A program made the position numbers and the translations under genes. DNA of 64,000 nt from Idiomarina sp. A28L (GTDB taxonomy: Bacteria > Pseudomonadota > Gammaproteobacteria > Enterobacterales > Alteromonadaceae), in assembly GCF_000218785.1 (NCBI RefSeq), contig NZ_AFPO01000021.1, positions 310,001 to 374,000 on the forward strand. Reading direction: 5' to 3'. The notes under the pieces are model-generated. The model did no database searches, was not told the origin of the DNA, and worked only from the letters and a program-made list of their open reading frames with translations. Below, piece by piece: positions 9,195-17,721 of the stretch; positions within the stretch are counted from its first letter, which is position 1, and each line of letters begins with the position of its first letter.

Positions 9195-11078
9195 ATGGTT
9201 ATTGTGCCAAATAAGTTAGCTCGTTGCATATTTGTTTTCGCTGTAGGCGCAATTGCGCTTGCTGGATGTAGCTCTGCCCCAGAGCAAAGAACAGAGCCCG
9301 AACCGGTTACTGATACCCGAACGCCAGATGCTCCGGCAATATCAGCTGATATGTTGCTGGCAGAAGCGCGTTCAGCTGCTCCTGGATACCAACAGCAGGA
9401 ATTATTGCTTGCCGCAGCAACTCAATTTCTAAATGAAGATAACACCCAAAAAGCAGGCGTGGTATTAAGTGTAATAAATCCTCAGCAGATTCGCCCGGAA
9501 GCAGCGAACCGCTTGCAATTGCAAAAAGCTCGATTCGCCGCAGCTTTGGAAAACTGGCAACGCGTGCTTGAACTTACTGATGATTTAAATCAGCAATTAA
9601 ACCAACGAGCGGCGAGAGCGCAACTCTACACATTGCGCTACCAAGCCTTTGAAAATTCTGGCAAGTGGCTTGAAGCTGCGCAGCAGTTAATATTGCGCAC
9701 CCGCTATACCGATGATGTTGATTATGCTGTTATCTGGCAAGTGCTTACGCAAGTACCCGCAGAGTATTGGCGTGAATCGCGCTACCAAAGTGATGAGCTT
9801 ACTCGTGGTTGGTTTAGTTTAATGCAGCAACTTACCCAAGCGCTCGATTATAACCGCCCTGTGGCAACAGCTTTGGAAGCTTGGCAGCGCACATACCCGG
9901 ATCATCCGGCGCAAAATATAGCCGAGGAAATGCTCACTACAGAGATATTTACCCATCGGCCTCAGCATATTGCCGTATTATTGCCTTTATCTGGGCCATT
10001 GGCAGACCACGGCATCGCGGTACGCAATGGCGTGCTTGGTGCATTGAGTGCTGATCGCCCAGAGATAGTGAGCTTTTACGATACCGCAACGTTGAACCCT
10101 GAGGATATTCAGAAGCGACTGCTAGAAACGGGGGTTGATTTCGTTATCGGCCCACTGGATCGCGCGGCAATCGATGCATTCGTACCTTATGCACAAGGCC
10201 CGTGGAATCAACTTTGGTTGAATCAGCAGCCCGACGATATGCCGATGCAATCTGAACATGCATTTTTTGCCTTAGATTCAGAATCGGAAGCAGAAAGTGC
10301 GGTGCGTTGGTTAGATTCGAAGGGCCACAAAAATATATTGTTATTGGGGCCTGATACGCAACGAGGCAGCAACACAGCAATGCGGCTCGAAGATTGGTGG
10401 CAACAACACCATGGTAACCAAAGCATTCGCTCGGCTTTTTATTCTTCTAGTAATGATATGCCGGAAGCGGTTCAGGAAGCGCTGAGTGTAACCCTAAGCC
10501 AGCAAAGAATAGATCGCATTGAAGCTGTACTGGCTCGGGATCAAAGTTTGCGTTCACCACGCGGTGAAGCCGCTGAGCTAAATTACGAAGTGCGTAGCCG
10601 GCAAGATATCGATGCTATTTACTTGCTCGGTGATGCTAACCAAGTTCGATTGTTAAAACCTTATATTGACGTAAATTTAAGTGCTTTTGGCAAGCGAATT
10701 CCGGTGTATGCAAGCAGTGCAGTTCACCAAGAACAGCGGAGCTTGGGTGAGAATGATTTAAACAATGTTTATTTTTCAGATGCTCCATGGACACTTCGCG
10801 ATAGCCTTGAACCTGATCTTAAGCAGCAACTTAGTAATGCTATGTTGCCATGGACATTAAACCGACAACGCTTAATTGCGATGGGATTTGATGCATTTGA
10901 AATGGTTCCTAAGTTTTCGATAATGTTACGTTTTTCTGGTTATCAATATCCGGGATTAACGGGGCAATTGCGTATTTCTAACCAAATAGTTGAACGCGAG
11001 CTAGATTGGGCTAGGTTTGATGGACACGAAATCAAACTGGAAGTGCAAAGCTATGTCAACTCGCGAGGTCGGAACTAG
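9195..11078 (+). CDS. lpoA: Penicillin-binding protein activator LpoA
   Basis: LpoA is an outer-membrane lipoprotein that reaches through the periplasm to stimulate PBP1a. The protein (about 627 residues from this start) has a lipoprotein signal with lipobox LAGC, a helical TPR-like N-terminal half, and a C-terminal periplasmic-binding-protein-like half beginning around IAVLLPLSGPLADHGIAVRNG. An in-frame codon exists at 9144, but it would add a long polar tail before the signal peptide; ATG 9195 or GTG 9204 fits the lipoprotein signal better. The downstream neighbours yraN, diaA and dolP are the classic cluster, and the 3' end overlaps yraN. Confidence 0.94.
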   Translation: MVIVPNKLARCIFVFAVGAIALAGCSSAPEQRTEPEPVTDTRTPDAPAISADMLLAEARSAAPGYQQQELLLAAATQFLNEDNTQKAGVVLSVINPQQIRPEAANRLQLQKARFAAALENWQRVLELTDDLNQQLNQRAARAQLYTLRYQAFENSGKWLEAAQQLILRTRYTDDVDYAVIWQVLTQVPAEYWRESRYQSDELTRGWFSLMQQLTQALDYNRPVATALEAWQRTYPDHPAQNIAEEMLTTEIFTHRPQHIAVLLPLSGPLADHGIAVRNGVLGALSADRPEIVSFYDTATLNPEDIQKRLLETGVDFVIGPLDRAAIDAFVPYAQGPWNQLWLNQQPDDMPMQSEHAFFALDSESEAESAVRWLDSKGHKNILLLGPDTQRGSNTAMRLEDWWQQHHGNQSIRSAFYSSSNDMPEAVQEALSVTLSQQRIDRIEAVLARDQSLRSPRGEAAELNYEVRSRQDIDAIYLLGDANQVRLLKPYIDVNLSAFGKRIPVYASSAVHQEQRSLGENDLNNVYFSDAPWTLRDSLEPDLKQQLSNAMLPWTLNRQRLIAMGFDAFEMVPKFSIMLRFSGYQYPGLTGQLRISNQIVERELDWARFDGHEIKLEVQSYVNSRGRN

Positions 11079-11403
11079 TTACGAATTACTAGCAGAGCAG
11101 TTTTTGCAAGATAAAGGCATGCTGCCGCTAGCCCGAAATCAACGCGTGCACTACGCTGAAATTGATTTAATTTTGAAAGATTGCGAGTATTTGGTTTTCG
11201 TTGAAGTAAAATATCGGCGTGATCAAAATTTCTCACAGATTTTAGAACAACTTCGGATATCACAATTAGAACGGATAAAGCATGCCGCGAAAGTTTGGAT
11301 GACAACCGAAAATATCATTGAGCATCAAACCTCATGCCGTTTTGATTTAGTAACGATAACAGGTGAACCCTTTCACATTGAATGGTTTAAGGACGCGTTT
11401 TAA
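11053..11403 (+). CDS. yraN: YraN family endonuclease-like protein (UPF0102)
   Basis: This 116-residue protein belongs to the UPF0102 family, which has a restriction-endonuclease-like fold. The metal-binding pattern is visible as YAEIDLI followed by FVEVKYR, which matches the E-D-EVK catalytic core of that fold; the physiological substrate of the family is not established. The start is taken at ATG 11053 (MSTREVGTSYE), which begins the conserved region and overlaps the lpoA end by 26 bases. An upstream in-frame ATG at 11017 would add twelve unrelated residues. diaA begins three bases after the stop. Confidence 0.9.
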   Translation: MSTREVGTSYELLAEQFLQDKGMLPLARNQRVHYAEIDLILKDCEYLVFVEVKYRRDQNFSQILEQLRISQLERIKHAAKVWMTTENIIEHQTSCRFDLVTITGEPFHIEWFKDAF

Positions 11404-11405
11404 AC

Positions 11406-11969
11406 ATGCAAGATACCATTAAGGCCTATTTTAACGAGAGCATTCAAATTCAGGTTGCCGCTTCTGATGCGCTTGCCGTGTCTATTCAGCATGCAGCTGA
11501 TTTGATGGTTTCATCACTGCTTGAGGGTAGAAGAGTTTTTTCTTGTGGTGATGGCAACAGCAGTTTCATCGCTCAACATTTTACTGATTTATTGCTACAC
11601 GGTAGCCAATTAGAGCGCCCTCCTTTTCCAGCAATTACACTTGGCGTTAATTCAACACATCCGGCACAAGAAGCGTGTTTAGCTCGTCAGCTTAGCGCTC
11701 TCGGCTCTAAAGGTGATTTGTTAGTTGCGTTCGTTAGCCAGCAACAATCAGAGCGAGTACACCAAGCGATGGAAGCGGCGCTCTCGCGGGAAATGACCAT
11801 TATTGCCATTATTGGTGATGACGCTCAAGAAATTACTAGTTTACTTGGCCCCGCTGATATCGAAGTGCGCATCCCGAGCACAAGCTCGCTGCGTATTGTT
11901 GAACAGCAGCTGTTCCTCAGCCAATTACTATGTGATTTGATTGAACAACGAATATTTCACGGAGGGTAG
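11406..11969 (+). CDS. diaA: DnaA initiator-associating protein DiaA (SIS domain)
   Basis: DiaA is a tetrameric SIS-fold protein that binds DnaA and promotes its assembly at oriC, helping timely initiation. The 187-residue product has the sugar-isomerase fold with RRVFSCGDGNSSFIAQHFTDLLL near residue 40 and a GDLLVAFVSQQQSERV region. Related GmhA heptose isomerases have the same fold, but here the canonical GNGGS loop reads GDGNS, and the position between yraN and dolP supports DiaA. It is co-directional and nearly contiguous with its neighbours. Confidence 0.9.
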   Translation: MQDTIKAYFNESIQIQVAASDALAVSIQHAADLMVSSLLEGRRVFSCGDGNSSFIAQHFTDLLLHGSQLERPPFPAITLGVNSTHPAQEACLARQLSALGSKGDLLVAFVSQQQSERVHQAMEAALSREMTIIAIIGDDAQEITSLLGPADIEVRIPSTSSLRIVEQQLFLSQLLCDLIEQRIFHGG

Positions 11970-11975
11970 AAATCT

Positions 11976-12542
11976 GTGTTCCGTAGATACCTGATTCTGT
12001 TGATTCTTACCACCCCGCTCCTGCAAGGATGCGCTGCTGCGATTGTTGGTGCAACCGTTGGTGGCACAGTTGTAGCGCTCGATAACCGGGGCGTAAATCA
12101 ACAACTAGATGATTCTGGTTTGCGCTTGGAAATGGCTTCTGCCTTACGAGAAAACGATGCTTTTGCTGAGCAACGAATAAAGTTCGTAGCCTATAACGGC
12201 GATATATTGCTGTATGGACAAGCTGAAAGTGAAGCAATATCTCGTAACGCCGAAGCAAAGGCACGTAATATTGAAGGGGTAGTTCGCGTATATAATCAGA
12301 TTCGGGTGGGCGAAACTGCTAACCTAGTTGCGCGCGCTGACGATACTTGGATTACCACACGGGTAAAAGCGCTACTGTTGCGCGATCAAGAGTTTGATAT
12401 TTCCGGTATTAAGGTAATTACCGAAAATAATGAAGTATTCTTACTAGGCATTATAGACCGCGCAAGCGCCGATAGAGCTATTGATATTGCCCGTAACGTG
12501 CGCGGCGTAAGAAAAGTTATCGATGTGCTTACTATTCAATAG
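11976..12542 (+). CDS. dolP: Outer-membrane lipoprotein DolP, two BON domains
   Basis: DolP (YraP) is an outer-membrane lipoprotein with two BON domains that binds anionic phospholipid and supports envelope integrity and BAM function. The 188-residue product has a lipoprotein signal (LLQGC, cysteine near residue 19), then two BON repeats at about 45-105 and 120-185, each ending in a GVVRVYNQI or GVRKVIDVL motif. The GTG start at 11976 follows GGAGGG in the diaA tail at roughly 10-base spacing. It converges on sspB with only 8 bases between the stop codons and no clear terminator. Confidence 0.94.
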   Translation: MFRRYLILLILTTPLLQGCAAAIVGATVGGTVVALDNRGVNQQLDDSGLRLEMASALRENDAFAEQRIKFVAYNGDILLYGQAESEAISRNAEAKARNIEGVVRVYNQIRVGETANLVARADDTWITTRVKALLLRDQEFDISGIKVITENNEVFLLGIIDRASADRAIDIARNVRGVRKVIDVLTIQ

Positions 12543-12550
12543 CAGTGCAA

Positions 12551-12979
12551 CTATTTTACTACGGTTAATGTAGGGCCTTTTTTAGGCTTTTCCGGTTGAT
12601 CGTTATTATTACTGGAGTTGGAATTATCATGCTGCTCAGCACTTTCTCCTTCTACTTCAGATAGCAACGCATCTTCGGGTTCAAAAATAGTGCCAGCACC
12701 ATTTTCCCGCGCATAAATCGCTAGAATAGAACCGATAGGCAGTACAATTTTTTGATCTTGGCCATTAAAACGCGTTCTAAAACTCACCTGCTCGTTCCCC
12801 ATAATGAGGCCTTGTATTGCACCGGGCAATACGTTCAAAACAATTTGGCCATCTTGTACGAACTGTTGCGGAACCTCTACGTATGGGTACTCAGCATCTA
12901 CCACAAGATGCGGCGTTAAATCATTCTCTACCAACCATTCGTAAAGCGCTCTGAGAATATATGGGCGTTTCGGCGTCAT
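12551..12979 (-). CDS. sspB: ClpXP adaptor SspB
   Basis: SspB tethers ssrA-tagged proteins from stalled ribosomes to the ClpXP protease. The 142-residue product has the folded substrate-binding domain at about residues 5-110 (RPYILRALYEWLVENDLTPHLVVDA at the start), an acidic and Asn-rich flexible linker, and a terminal LTVVK that matches the ClpX-binding XB tail. GGGAG seven bases before the ATG acts as ribosome binding site. It follows sspA in the usual order, but a strong hairpin terminator lies between them, so it may be partly uncoupled. Confidence 0.95.
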   Translation of the reverse strand: MTPKRPYILRALYEWLVENDLTPHLVVDAEYPYVEVPQQFVQDGQIVLNVLPGAIQGLIMGNEQVSFRTRFNGQDQKIVLPIGSILAIYARENGAGTIFEPEDALLSEVEGESAEQHDNSNSSNNNDQPEKPKKGPTLTVVK

Positions 12980-13014
12980 GGGGTTGCTCCCGAATTAACT
13001 GCGATAATCTGTGA

Positions 13015-13047
13015 TTAAAAAACAAAAAAGGCCAGTTTTAGCTGGCC
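13015..13047 (-). terminator. Intrinsic terminator between sspA and sspB
   Basis: On the minus strand the six-base-pair stem GGCCAG/CTGGCC with a six-base loop is followed by TTTTTTGTTTTTT. This should end or attenuate the sspA transcript before sspB. Confidence 0.8.
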
Positions 13048-13114
13048 TGTTTTATGAAGTATAACCTTAGTATAAATTAGTATTCAAACTACTGTTACCT
13101 TAACTTCAGCTGTA

Positions 13115-13750
13115 TTAGCTACGGCCAATTTCACGTTCATCTTCAGTTAGTGAATCACGGAAAGATTCCCGATCAAAAACGCGAAGCATATAAGATTTTA
13201 CTTCTTTGGCGCCGGCGCCAGCAAGTTCAATACCATACACCGGTAAACGCCACAACAACGGCGCTAAATAACAATCTACCAAGGTAAATTCTTCACTCAT
13301 AAAATAAGGCATTTCGGCGAACACAGGAGCTAGAGCCAATAGGCTTTCTTTCAATTCTTGGCGTGCTGCTTCAGCTTCTTTCTTTGTGCCTTTCAGAATA
13401 GTATCAGCTAGCGCATACCAATCACGTTCAATGCGATACATCATTAAGCGGCTCGTGCCACGGGCAACCGGGTATACAGGCATTAGTGGCGGATGTGGGA
13501 ACCGCTCATCAAGGTATTCCATGATGATCTGTGCTTTGTACAACACCAGTTCGCGGTCAACTAATGTAGGTACATTATCAGCGTAAGGGTTTAACTGCAG
13601 CAAATCTTCAGGTTGGTTATCCTGTTCAACAAATGCAATTTCAACGGTTACGCCTTTCTCAGCCAACACGATACGTGTTTGATGACTGAATAAATCATCT
13701 TTCCCTGAATATAGGGTCATTACTGAACGCTTATTGGCGGCAACAGCCAT
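13115..13750 (-). CDS. sspA: Stringent starvation protein SspA
   Basis: SspA is a glutathione-S-transferase-fold protein that binds RNA polymerase holoenzyme and regulates stationary-phase and acid-stress genes; it lacks GST activity. The 211-residue product shows the N-terminal thioredoxin-like part (RSVMTLYSGKDDLFSHQTRIVLAEKGV), PYADNVPTLVDRELVLY, and the helical C-terminal domain. The ATG at 13750 is preceded by GGAGA at good spacing; a GTG four codons upstream is less likely. It sits directly downstream of petABC on the same strand, a common proteobacterial linkage. Confidence 0.95.
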   Translation of the reverse strand: MAVAANKRSVMTLYSGKDDLFSHQTRIVLAEKGVTVEIAFVEQDNQPEDLLQLNPYADNVPTLVDRELVLYKAQIIMEYLDERFPHPPLMPVYPVARGTSRLMMYRIERDWYALADTILKGTKKEAEAARQELKESLLALAPVFAEMPYFMSEEFTLVDCYLAPLLWRLPVYGIELAGAGAKEVKSYMLRVFDRESFRDSLTEDEREIGRS

Positions 13751-13779
13751 AAGATTCTCCACTCTCTGAAAACAGCAAA

Positions 13780-13799
13780 GGGGGCGAAATTTCGCCCCC
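13780..13799 (-). terminator. Perfect 20-bp palindrome between petC and sspA
   Basis: GGGGGCGAAATTTCGCCCCC is a perfect inverted repeat in the petC-sspA gap. On the minus strand it is followed by TTTGCTGTTTTC, a broken T-tract, so it could be a weak terminator or an RNA-stabilising hairpin separating respiratory from sspA expression. Confidence 0.55.
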
Positions 13800-13838
13800 G
13801 AAAATATAACTTATCTTTCAAATACCTAGTGCAGCTAA

Positions 13839-14576
13839 TTACTTAACGTCACGCCAGTATTCTTTTTTCAGCAAAATACTGAGTATAAGTAAAATCAGTA
13901 AGAAACCGATTACAAACATACCCATGCGCTGACGTTCAAGAATCATCGGCTCGCCAGTGTAAACAAGGAAATTGGTAAGATCGAGCATCGCTTGATCGAA
14001 CTCTTCATCGCTCATCGAGCCGGTACCATCAGATTTAATACCTACATAAACTTCTTTCATTTCACCATCAACGAGGCGACGTTCCCAAGTTTTGCGCGGA
14101 ACACCTTGAAGCTCTTGTAATACGTGAGGCATACCCACGTTTTCAAAAACTTCGTTGTTCACGCCAAACGGGCGGCTATCATCAACATAGAAACTACGGA
14201 AGTAAGTATATAGCCAATCAGCACCACGTACTCGGGCTACCATAGTTAAATCTGGTGGTGTTAAGCCGAACCACTCTGCAGATGCATCAGCATCGATAGA
14301 AGAAAACTTATGCGAGCCAACACTATCACCAGTGAATTGTAGAAATTCTTCGCCTAAATCCAGCGGAATATCTAAATCTTCAAAGGTACGCTGATAACGC
14401 TGATATTCCATGCTATGGCAGCCTAGGCAATAGTTCATGTATATCTGCGCACCGCTTTGTAGCGAAGCTTTATCTGATTGATCAATGTTCGCTTTATCTA
14501 GCGGGCCTGAATAACCTGCTGCAATTGCAGCAGCAGGTATTAGGAATGCCAGAGCCATTAGAAATCGCTTCATCAT
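13839..14576 (-). CDS. petC: Ubiquinol-cytochrome c reductase, cytochrome c1
   Basis: Cytochrome c1 of the bc1 complex passes electrons from the Rieske protein to soluble cytochrome c. The 245-residue product has a cleavable signal peptide (MMKRFLMALAFLIPAAAIAAG), the heme-c motif CLGCH at about residues 50-54, a distal methionine candidate in ENVGMPHVL, and a C-terminal membrane anchor at about 218-237 (GMFVIGFLLILLILSILL). Length and topology are standard. It overlaps petB by four bases and is the last of three pet genes. Confidence 0.97.
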   Translation of the reverse strand: MMKRFLMALAFLIPAAAIAAGYSGPLDKANIDQSDKASLQSGAQIYMNYCLGCHSMEYQRYQRTFEDLDIPLDLGEEFLQFTGDSVGSHKFSSIDADASAEWFGLTPPDLTMVARVRGADWLYTYFRSFYVDDSRPFGVNNEVFENVGMPHVLQELQGVPRKTWERRLVDGEMKEVYVGIKSDGTGSMSDEEFDQAMLDLTNFLVYTGEPMILERQRMGMFVIGFLLILLILSILLKKEYWRDVK

Positions 14577-15832
14577 TTCGTCAACCTCTCAGGAAGTGGC
14601 TTAATCTTCTCATTCTTACTGTATATAAACAGGAAGATAAAGAATCCGAAGTACAACACTGTACAGATACGTGCAATGAGTGTGTATAAATCAGTTGCTG
14701 GCATCACACCTAGGTAACCTAAGATAATGAAGCTAATTACGAACTGAGTTAAGTTCACTTTATGCAACGTGCTGCGATAACGAATTGACCGAGCTTTCGA
14801 GCGATCTAGCCATGGTAATAATGCAAGCACTACGATTGCACCACCCATTGCAATTACACCCAGTAACTTATCAGGTACTGCACGTAAAATTGCATAGAAC
14901 GGCGTGAAGTACCAAACCGGCGCTATGTGATCAGGCGTTTTCATTGGATCAGCTGCGGTAAAGTTAGGTGGCTCTAGGAAGAAGCCGCCCATCGTTGGCG
15001 CATAGAAAATCACCAATGAACACAAAATCAAGAAGCCAACCAAGCCTACGATATCTTTTACTGTGTAGTAAGGATGGAAAGGAATCGCATCCACAATATC
15101 GTACTTATCGGTGTAGCGTGGGTGGAACTTGTATTGCGCTTGATCTTCTGGTTTCACAGTACCTTTTGGCTTCTTAATATCGATGCCATCTGGGTTGTTT
15201 GAACCTACTTCGTGTAACGCAATTAAGTGTAGGAATACTAGGATTACGATAACCAAAGGCAACGCGATTACATGCAATGCAAAGAAGCGGTTTAGGGTAG
15301 CCCCTGAAATAACGTAATCACCGCGAATCCAGGTTGTTAAATCATCGCCGATAATAGGTATCGCACTGAAGAGCGAGATAATTACCTGAGCACCCCAGTA
15401 AGACATTTGTCCCCAAGGCAACAAGTAACCCATAAATGCTTCAGCCATCAACACGAGGAAGATTAGCATACCGAAAATCCACAGTAGTTCGCGTGGCTTC
15501 TGGTAAGAACCGTACATCATGCCTCGGAACATGTGCAAATACACAACTACGAAGAACGCGGATGCACCAGTAGAATGCATATAACGAAGCAGCCAGCCGA
15601 ATTCAACATCACGCATGATGTATTCAACTGAAGCGAACGCTCCCTCAGCACTTGGGTTGTAGCTCATGGTAAGCCAAATACCAGTAACGATTTGGTTTAC
15701 CAAAACAACGATCGCAAGTGAGCCCATTAAATACCAAAAGTTGAAGTTCTTTGGCGCTGGATACTCAGTTACGTGCAACTTCATAGAGTTGCTAAAAGGG
15801 ATCCGTTTATCAATCCAATTCATTAAGGACAT
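14573..15832 (-). CDS. petB: Ubiquinol-cytochrome c reductase, cytochrome b
   Basis: Cytochrome b is the membrane core of the bc1 complex, holding two b hemes and the Qo and Qi quinone sites. The 419-residue product shows RYMHSTGASAFFVVVYLHMFRG and, in the fourth helix region, FFALHVIALPLVIVILVFLHLIALH, giving the paired heme-ligand histidines, plus MGYLLPWGQMSYWG. The Qo motif reads PVWYF rather than PEWYF (about residue 289). The long fused subunit form, with about eight helices, is typical of proteobacteria. It overlaps petA by one base and petC by four. Confidence 0.96.
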   Translation of the reverse strand: MSLMNWIDKRIPFSNSMKLHVTEYPAPKNFNFWYLMGSLAIVVLVNQIVTGIWLTMSYNPSAEGAFASVEYIMRDVEFGWLLRYMHSTGASAFFVVVYLHMFRGMMYGSYQKPRELLWIFGMLIFLVLMAEAFMGYLLPWGQMSYWGAQVIISLFSAIPIIGDDLTTWIRGDYVISGATLNRFFALHVIALPLVIVILVFLHLIALHEVGSNNPDGIDIKKPKGTVKPEDQAQYKFHPRYTDKYDIVDAIPFHPYYTVKDIVGLVGFLILCSLVIFYAPTMGGFFLEPPNFTAADPMKTPDHIAPVWYFTPFYAILRAVPDKLLGVIAMGGAIVVLALLPWLDRSKARSIRYRSTLHKVNLTQFVISFIILGYLGVMPATDLYTLIARICTVLYFGFFIFLFIYSKNEKIKPLPERLTK

Positions 15833-16419
15833 TAGGCAGCTCCCTCTTCTTCACCAACTAAGATTGTTTCATCATCGATGAAATAATGTGGTGGAATCAT
15901 AAGGTTGGTGGGCGCCGGAACACCTTGGAATACACGGCCAGCGATATCAAAACGCGAACCATGGCAAGGGCAGAAGAACCCAGCATCAACACCCTCCATT
16001 GCGCCAAAATCGCGCTGGATAAACTGCGGTGAGCAGCCAAGGTGTGTACAGATACCTACCGCAACAAACCACTCTGGGTTAATTGACCGGTGTTTGTTCT
16101 TGGCATATTCAGGCTGTTGTGGTTCATCAGAATCAGGGTCGCGTAGGTTGTTTTCCACTAGTGGTAAACTATCTAACATGGCTTGAGTACGACGAATAAC
16201 CCATACAGGGCTTCCTCGCCACTCAGAGCGAACCAACTGACCAGGCTCAATTTTATCAATCTTCATTTCCACCGGAGCACCCGCTATACGGGCTTTAGCG
16301 CTCGGATTCCATGAAGCTATAAAAGGCACGGCAGCACCAACAACTCCTGCACCACCTACTACCGAAGTAGCAACGGTCAGAAACCGGCGGCGGCCTTTAT
16401 CTACAGGCGCATTGCTCAT
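15832..16419 (-). CDS. petA: Ubiquinol-cytochrome c reductase, Rieske iron-sulfur subunit
   Basis: The Rieske protein takes the first electron from ubiquinol and delivers it to cytochrome c1. The 195-residue product begins with a twin-arginine motif ([10 protein letters not shown]), the usual Tat-dependent export signal that stays as a membrane anchor. The [2Fe-2S] ligands are in CTHLGCSP and CPCHGSRFD, both intact, near residues 120 and 145. It is the first pet gene, with a predicted promoter about 80-110 bases upstream and GGAGAG before the start. Confidence 0.97.
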   Translation of the reverse strand: MSNAPVDKGRRRFLTVATSVVGGAGVVGAAVPFIASWNPSAKARIAGAPVEMKIDKIEPGQLVRSEWRGSPVWVIRRTQAMLDSLPLVENNLRDPDSDEPQQPEYAKNKHRSINPEWFVAVGICTHLGCSPQFIQRDFGAMEGVDAGFFCPCHGSRFDIAGRVFQGVPAPTNLMIPPHYFIDDETILVGEEEGAA

Positions 16420-16499
16420 CCATCTCTCTCCAATTTGGACGCTGTGCGAAATTACGCAGCTTATTTAACTCAATGCTCGCACGAAAAAAAATCTATCCA

Positions 16500-16528
16500 A
16501 TGATAATGAAAATTCACACTCTTTACAA
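16500..16528 (-). promoter_or_regulatory. Predicted promoter of petABC
   Basis: On the minus strand TTGTAA (16523-16528), a 17-bp spacer and TATCAT (16500-16505) form a fair sigma-70 promoter about 80 bases upstream of the petA start. The remainder of the 16420-16662 gap shows no gene. Confidence 0.5.
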
Positions 16529-16662
16529 GGTAAACGCACGATCAAATCAGATAGATCTGATGTTTATTTTTGCGTTAGTGTGGTGTTCGAGTAATATTCT
16601 GCAAGGCAGGAAAAATAAGGGCTAGCGGAAGGTAGTTTATGTAATAACTAGTTCAGTAGATA

Positions 16663-16690
16663 TAAAAAAGCCCGGAATAATCCGGGCTTT
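16663..16690 (-). terminator. Intrinsic terminator after rpsI
   Basis: On the minus strand the stem AGCCCGGA/TCCGGGCT with a four-base loop is followed by TTTTTTATA. It ends the rplM-rpsI transcript ahead of the petABC promoter. Confidence 0.85.
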
Positions 16691-16712
16691 CGTAGGCCTG
16701 CCAATTTCCAGC

Positions 16713-17105
16713 TTAACGCTTAGAGAATTGTGGACGCTTACGCGCTTTGTGTAGACCAACTTTCTTACGCTCAACTTTACGCGCATCACGAGTAACATAA
16801 CCCGCTTTACGTAATTCGCCGCGTAAGGCTTCATCGTACTGCATAAGTGCACGAGTAATACCGTGACGAATTGCACCCGCTTGACCAGTAGTACCACCGC
16901 CAGTAACGGTAACGTAAAGGTCGAACTTCTCAGTTACTTCAAGAAGCTCTAACGGCTGACGCACTACCATGCGCGCAGTTTCACGACCGAAGTATTCTTC
17001 GAGCGTACGATTGTTAATTTTAATGTCACCGCCGCCAGCACGCATAAATACGCGAGCTGTAGAGCTTTTGCGACGACCTGTACCGTAGTATTGATTATCT
17101 GCCAT
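16713..17105 (-). CDS. rpsI: Ribosomal protein uS9
   Basis: uS9 is a small-subunit protein whose basic C-terminal tail contacts the anticodon loop of P-site tRNA. The 130-residue product has [19 protein letters not shown] at the N-terminus, [19 protein letters not shown] in the middle, and ends in RKRPQFSKR, the tail known to reach the decoding site. The length is normal. It lies 16 bases after rplM, with which it forms a two-gene operon. Confidence 0.98.
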   Translation of the reverse strand: MADNQYYGTGRRKSSTARVFMRAGGGDIKINNRTLEEYFGRETARMVVRQPLELLEVTEKFDLYVTVTGGGTTGQAGAIRHGITRALMQYDEALRGELRKAGYVTRDARKVERKKVGLHKARKRPQFSKR

Positions 17106-17121
17106 CTGTATATGCTCCGTA

Positions 17122-17550
17122 TTAAATCTCTAAAGTTTTAGGCTGCTGAGCTACATGTGCATGCTCAGGACCCGCAAACACTTTAAGCTTACGGAACATG
17201 GCACGACCCAAAGGACCACGCGGCAACATGCCTTTTACGGCTGCTTCGATGATCATTTCTGGCTTCTTCGCCTGTAGCTTTTCAAAGCTGATAGACTTCA
17301 AACCACCTGGGTAACCACTGTGCGAGTGATAGATTTTGTTTTTTGCTTTATTACCGGTAACGGTAATTTTTTCTGCATTAACAACAACGATATAATCGCC
17401 AGTATCCACGTGTGGAGTATATTCAGGCTTGTGCTTGCCACGCAAACGAGTTGCGATCTCAGTGGCCAAACGACCAAGAGTTTTACCGTCTGCATCAACT
17501 ACGAACCAGTCGCGCTTTACAGTTTCTGCTTTTGCTACAAATGTTTTCAT
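17122..17550 (-). CDS. rplM: Ribosomal protein uL13
   Basis: uL13 is an early-assembling large-subunit protein that in E. coli also represses its own operon. The 142-residue product matches family length and shows [26 protein letters not shown], the [19 protein letters not shown] block, and [18 protein letters not shown]. It is first in the rplM-rpsI unit, downstream of a strong promoter and a structured leader of about 110 bases. Confidence 0.98.
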   Translation of the reverse strand: MKTFVAKAETVKRDWFVVDADGKTLGRLATEIATRLRGKHKPEYTPHVDTGDYIVVVNAEKITVTGNKAKNKIYHSHSGYPGGLKSISFEKLQAKKPEMIIEAAVKGMLPRGPLGRAMFRKLKVFAGPEHAHVAQQPKTLEI

Positions 17551-17660
17551 GAGTTATCTATTACCCAAATTCATGAGTTTACCTGGGGCCTTCCGGGCTT
17601 CCCCGCGAAATGCCAATTATGTTTCACCCCGCTTTGAACCGGGGGAGGTAACGTGGGCGG
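17551..17660 (-). promoter_or_regulatory. Structured rplM leader, candidate L13 autoregulatory region
   Basis: Between the predicted transcription start and the rplM ATG the minus strand holds two GC-rich hairpin candidates, CCCCCGGTTC...GCGGGG and GGGGAAGCCCGGAAGGCCCC. In E. coli L13 represses rplM-rpsI translation by binding the mRNA leader. The hairpins are seen; the binding role here is inferred. Confidence 0.5.
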
Positions 17661-17665
17661 CGGGT

Positions 17666-17694
17666 ATTATATACACGGACGCAATTAAACGCAA
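17666..17694 (-). promoter_or_regulatory. Promoter of rplM-rpsI
   Basis: On the minus strand TTGCGT (17689-17694), an ideal 17-bp spacer and a perfect TATAAT (17666-17671) are followed by a GC-rich discriminator (ACCCGCCGCC). This is the strongest promoter-like sequence seen in the window, fitting ribosomal protein expression. Confidence 0.85.
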
Positions 17695-17721
17695 CGGCGA
17701 TCAGGCCTAGATCGTATTAAT

